Assembly: GCA_028292265.1 (NCBI GenBank) | Contig: JAQGMR010000046.1 | Span: forward strand, 124,001 to 188,000 | Length of the DNA: 64,000 nucleotides | Direction of reading: 5' to 3' | DNA from: Herminiimonas sp. | GTDB lineage: Bacteria; Pseudomonadota; Gammaproteobacteria; Burkholderiales; Burkholderiaceae_D | In this document: positions 62,629-64,000 of the stretch, piece after piece | Layout: every line of letters begins with the position of its first letter | How positions within the stretch are numbered: the stretch's first letter is position 1 | Program-made: the position numbers and the translations under genes | The notes under the pieces: generated by a model | Database searches by the model: none | The model's input: only the letters and a program-made list of their open reading frames with translations | Told to the model about the DNA's origin: nothing

Positions 62629-63018
62629 TTATGCCGTAACGATAAATCTTCCACTCATGCCCTCGTGTCCGTCACCACAAAAATTATCGCAAAGGAAGTC
62701 GTATTCGCCAGCCCTGTCGAAGCGCAGCGGCACCCGCACCACCCGACCGGGTAGCAAGTCTTGCCGCAGGTGCAGATCCGGCACATTAAACCCGTGCACG
62801 AAATCGACGGCTGTAAAGGCAAGTACGACCGGCTGTTGCGCCTTCACGGCGATCCGGTTCGGCGAATAAAAGAACCGTCGGGCCTCGATCGCGATTTCGC
62901 GCGCCCCTCCGGTTCCCACGTCGCTGCCAGCCGCTGGTTGCGCCCCGAGCCGATTGGTGAAGGCGGACGCTGCTGCCGCAAGGCCGGCCAGCCACACTAG
63001 TCTTCTGGTTCGGTCCAT
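62629..63018 (-). CDS. CuA-type cupredoxin, single domain, exported
   Basis: A 129-residue protein with an N-terminal signal (MDRTRRLVWLAGLAAAASAF). A cupredoxin domain follows, resembling the soluble part of cytochrome c oxidase subunit II. The metal-binding loop is CDNFCGDGHEGMSG, with Cys-x3-Cys-x3-His-x2-Met spacing, as in a binuclear CuA site. An upstream His is expected in DFVHGFNVPDL. It lacks the two membrane helices of true subunit II. It starts three bases after the preceding metallophosphoesterase gene's stop. ATG 63018 is chosen from the signal peptide; the longer frame reads into the neighbour. Confidence 0.85.
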   Translation of the reverse strand: MDRTRRLVWLAGLAAAASAFTNRLGAQPAAGSDVGTGGAREIAIEARRFFYSPNRIAVKAQQPVVLAFTAVDFVHGFNVPDLHLRQDLLPGRVVRVPLRFDRAGEYDFLCDNFCGDGHEGMSGRFIVTA

Positions 63019-63020
63019 GT

Positions 63021-63902
63021 TCAGGCTCCCACGACCGGCCGTTCTGAAATTTCGATGTGCGGCGGCCGTGCTTCCATCTCGACCTCCCGAAAACCCAGCC
63101 CGCGGTATGGCAAGGCTGCATTCCACGGTAACGGCAACCGCTTGTCCTGCGAACCGGGCGCGGGCAAGGGGAAAATCAGCGATTTCGCGGCGTGGTGCGC
63201 GATGTGGCCGGTCTGGTGGTGGTGTTCCTGATGAATGTGCCCATAAAACACGGTAAGTTGCTGGTAGGGCATCAGCAGTGCGATCGCCTTGTCGCCGTCG
63301 CGCGTGGCCCAGTCCCATTTTGGAACGAGATCAAACAGAGGGCGGTGCGTGAAGACAACGATGGGGGCGTTGCGAGCGTGCTTTGCGAGATCAGATTCCA
63401 GCCAGGCCAGCTGTTCGTCGCCGAGACGGGCGCCCGCGTCCGAGACGTTATCGAGCGTGACGAAGTGCACCCCCTTGTGATCGAAGCTGTAATGGGTTTC
63501 GCCAAAGAACTCCTTGAAGGCGGCGCCGCCGTCGAGCGAAGCGTCATGTTCTCCGGGGATGAAGCGCACGGTCTTGACCTTCAAATGACTCACGATGTCG
63601 CGGAACTCCGCCATGCGGCGCCGCCGCTCAGCCGGATCGTCGGTCGTGTGCGTAAGGTCGCCGGTGAACATGATGAAGTCTGGTGGTTCTGCGAGCGCAT
63701 TGACCGCAGTGACCGCTTTCTTCAGCGTCACATCCGCCTCCGGGTTGGCGTCTCCCTTGAATCCCCAGTGCGCGTCGGACATCTGCACGAAGTAGAAATC
63801 GGATTGCGGCCCATCGGCCGCGCCGATACTCCGATACAGCCCCGACATGAACACTGCGCCGCCGCCAACAGCGGCCAGCCTGACGAAATTCCTGCGATCC
63901 AT
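63021..63902 (-). CDS. Secreted metallophosphoesterase (calcineurin-like)
   Basis: A 293-residue enzyme. The N-terminus MDRRNFVRLAAVGGGAVFMSGL has a twin-arginine-like motif (RRNFV), suggesting folded export. Metal-binding motifs are MSDAHWGF (Asp, His), MFTGDLTHT (Asp), PGEHDAS (canonical GNHD with Glu), FTHRPL and GHIHQEHH. The set fits a two-metal phosphoesterase; substrates range from phosphodiesters to nucleotides. It is co-transcribed with the CuA-type cupredoxin gene, a pairing whose purpose is unclear. The window ends 98 bases upstream without a further gene. Confidence 0.9.
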   Translation of the reverse strand: MDRRNFVRLAAVGGGAVFMSGLYRSIGAADGPQSDFYFVQMSDAHWGFKGDANPEADVTLKKAVTAVNALAEPPDFIMFTGDLTHTTDDPAERRRRMAEFRDIVSHLKVKTVRFIPGEHDASLDGGAAFKEFFGETHYSFDHKGVHFVTLDNVSDAGARLGDEQLAWLESDLAKHARNAPIVVFTHRPLFDLVPKWDWATRDGDKAIALLMPYQQLTVFYGHIHQEHHHQTGHIAHHAAKSLIFPLPAPGSQDKRLPLPWNAALPYRGLGFREVEMEARPPHIEISERPVVGA

Positions 63903-64000
63903 GATGTCACCTCCGCGCTATGATGAAATGGCCTGCAGGGGAGTAAACCCGGCATCGTCGCGGTTTATTCCCAGTTTTTTTTGGCATGCACGGCGCACGG

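Noticed and set aside
1-64000. tRNA, rRNA, insertion sequence or prophage genes
   Set aside because: None was recognised on either strand by eye; tRNA genes are hard to exclude without a dedicated scan.

Overview
The window looks like part of a chromosome from a betaproteobacterium of the Burkholderiales, most likely family Oxalobacteraceae (this placement is inference). The DNA is GC-rich. It carries phasin, phaA and phaB polyhydroxybutyrate genes, a Bug-type tricarboxylate transporter binding protein, TrxC, a CbbR-like LysR regulator, and a complete oxalyl-CoA decarboxylase / formyl-CoA transferase operon. I saw no insertion sequence, phage, CRISPR array, rRNA or tRNA gene.

Layout. 1-2985 (minus) is the promoter-proximal part of an aryl-polyene-type fatty acid synthesis operon: chain-length factor, acyltransferase, two acyl carrier proteins, a membrane protein, and an AMP ligase cut by the window edge. 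3.2-11.6 kb holds housekeeping and envelope genes: trxC, a c-type cytochrome, DUF1499 and DUF1223 proteins, glnS, a DUF1345 membrane protein, a small S4 RNA-binding protein, an Asp/Glu racemase with an unusual Asn/Ser-rich insertion, and a YpfJ zinc protease. 11.9-15.1 kb is the PHB locus. 15.1-17.3 kb holds two unknown proteins and a divergent KptA/Tpt1 RNA 2'-phosphotransferase. 17.5-21.4 kb is a large hybrid histidine kinase. 21.5-24.3 kb encodes gentisate dioxygenase and a salicylate-5-hydroxylase-like Rieske oxygenase. A 3-hydroxybenzoate 6-hydroxylase at 47.7 kb would feed the same ring-cleavage step.

24.5-34 kb contains a Bug protein, XdhC and MocA (molybdenum enzyme maturation), YihY, a cupin, serC and serA with an overlapping binding-protein gene, a small lipoprotein and a TauE permease. 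34.2-39.5 kb (minus) is the oxalate operon, oxc, frc and an ADP-forming acyl-CoA ligase, read away from a Crp/Fnr-type regulator gene. A perfect 16-bp palindrome sits about 42 bp upstream of the predicted oxc start point, where a class II activator would bind. 40.6-46 kb holds two unknown small proteins, a LysR regulator, pagL, ribA and a sensor kinase whose ATP-binding domain looks degenerate.

46.5-60.1 kb: after a binding protein and the 3-hydroxybenzoate hydroxylase comes a minus-strand operon for a Liv-type ABC transporter, a DUF1445/D-glutamate-cyclase-family protein and a MarR-like regulator. It is divergent from a 1231-residue 5-oxoprolinase. The two promoters overlap around an inverted repeat, which suggests a co-regulated system for 5-oxoproline or a related lactam. 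60.3-63.9 kb (minus) has an enoyl-CoA hydratase, a PF10118 protein, a CuA-like cupredoxin and a metallophosphoesterase.

Two themes recur: low-complexity insertions in otherwise conserved enzymes, and short tandem repeats of 8 or 15 bp between genes.
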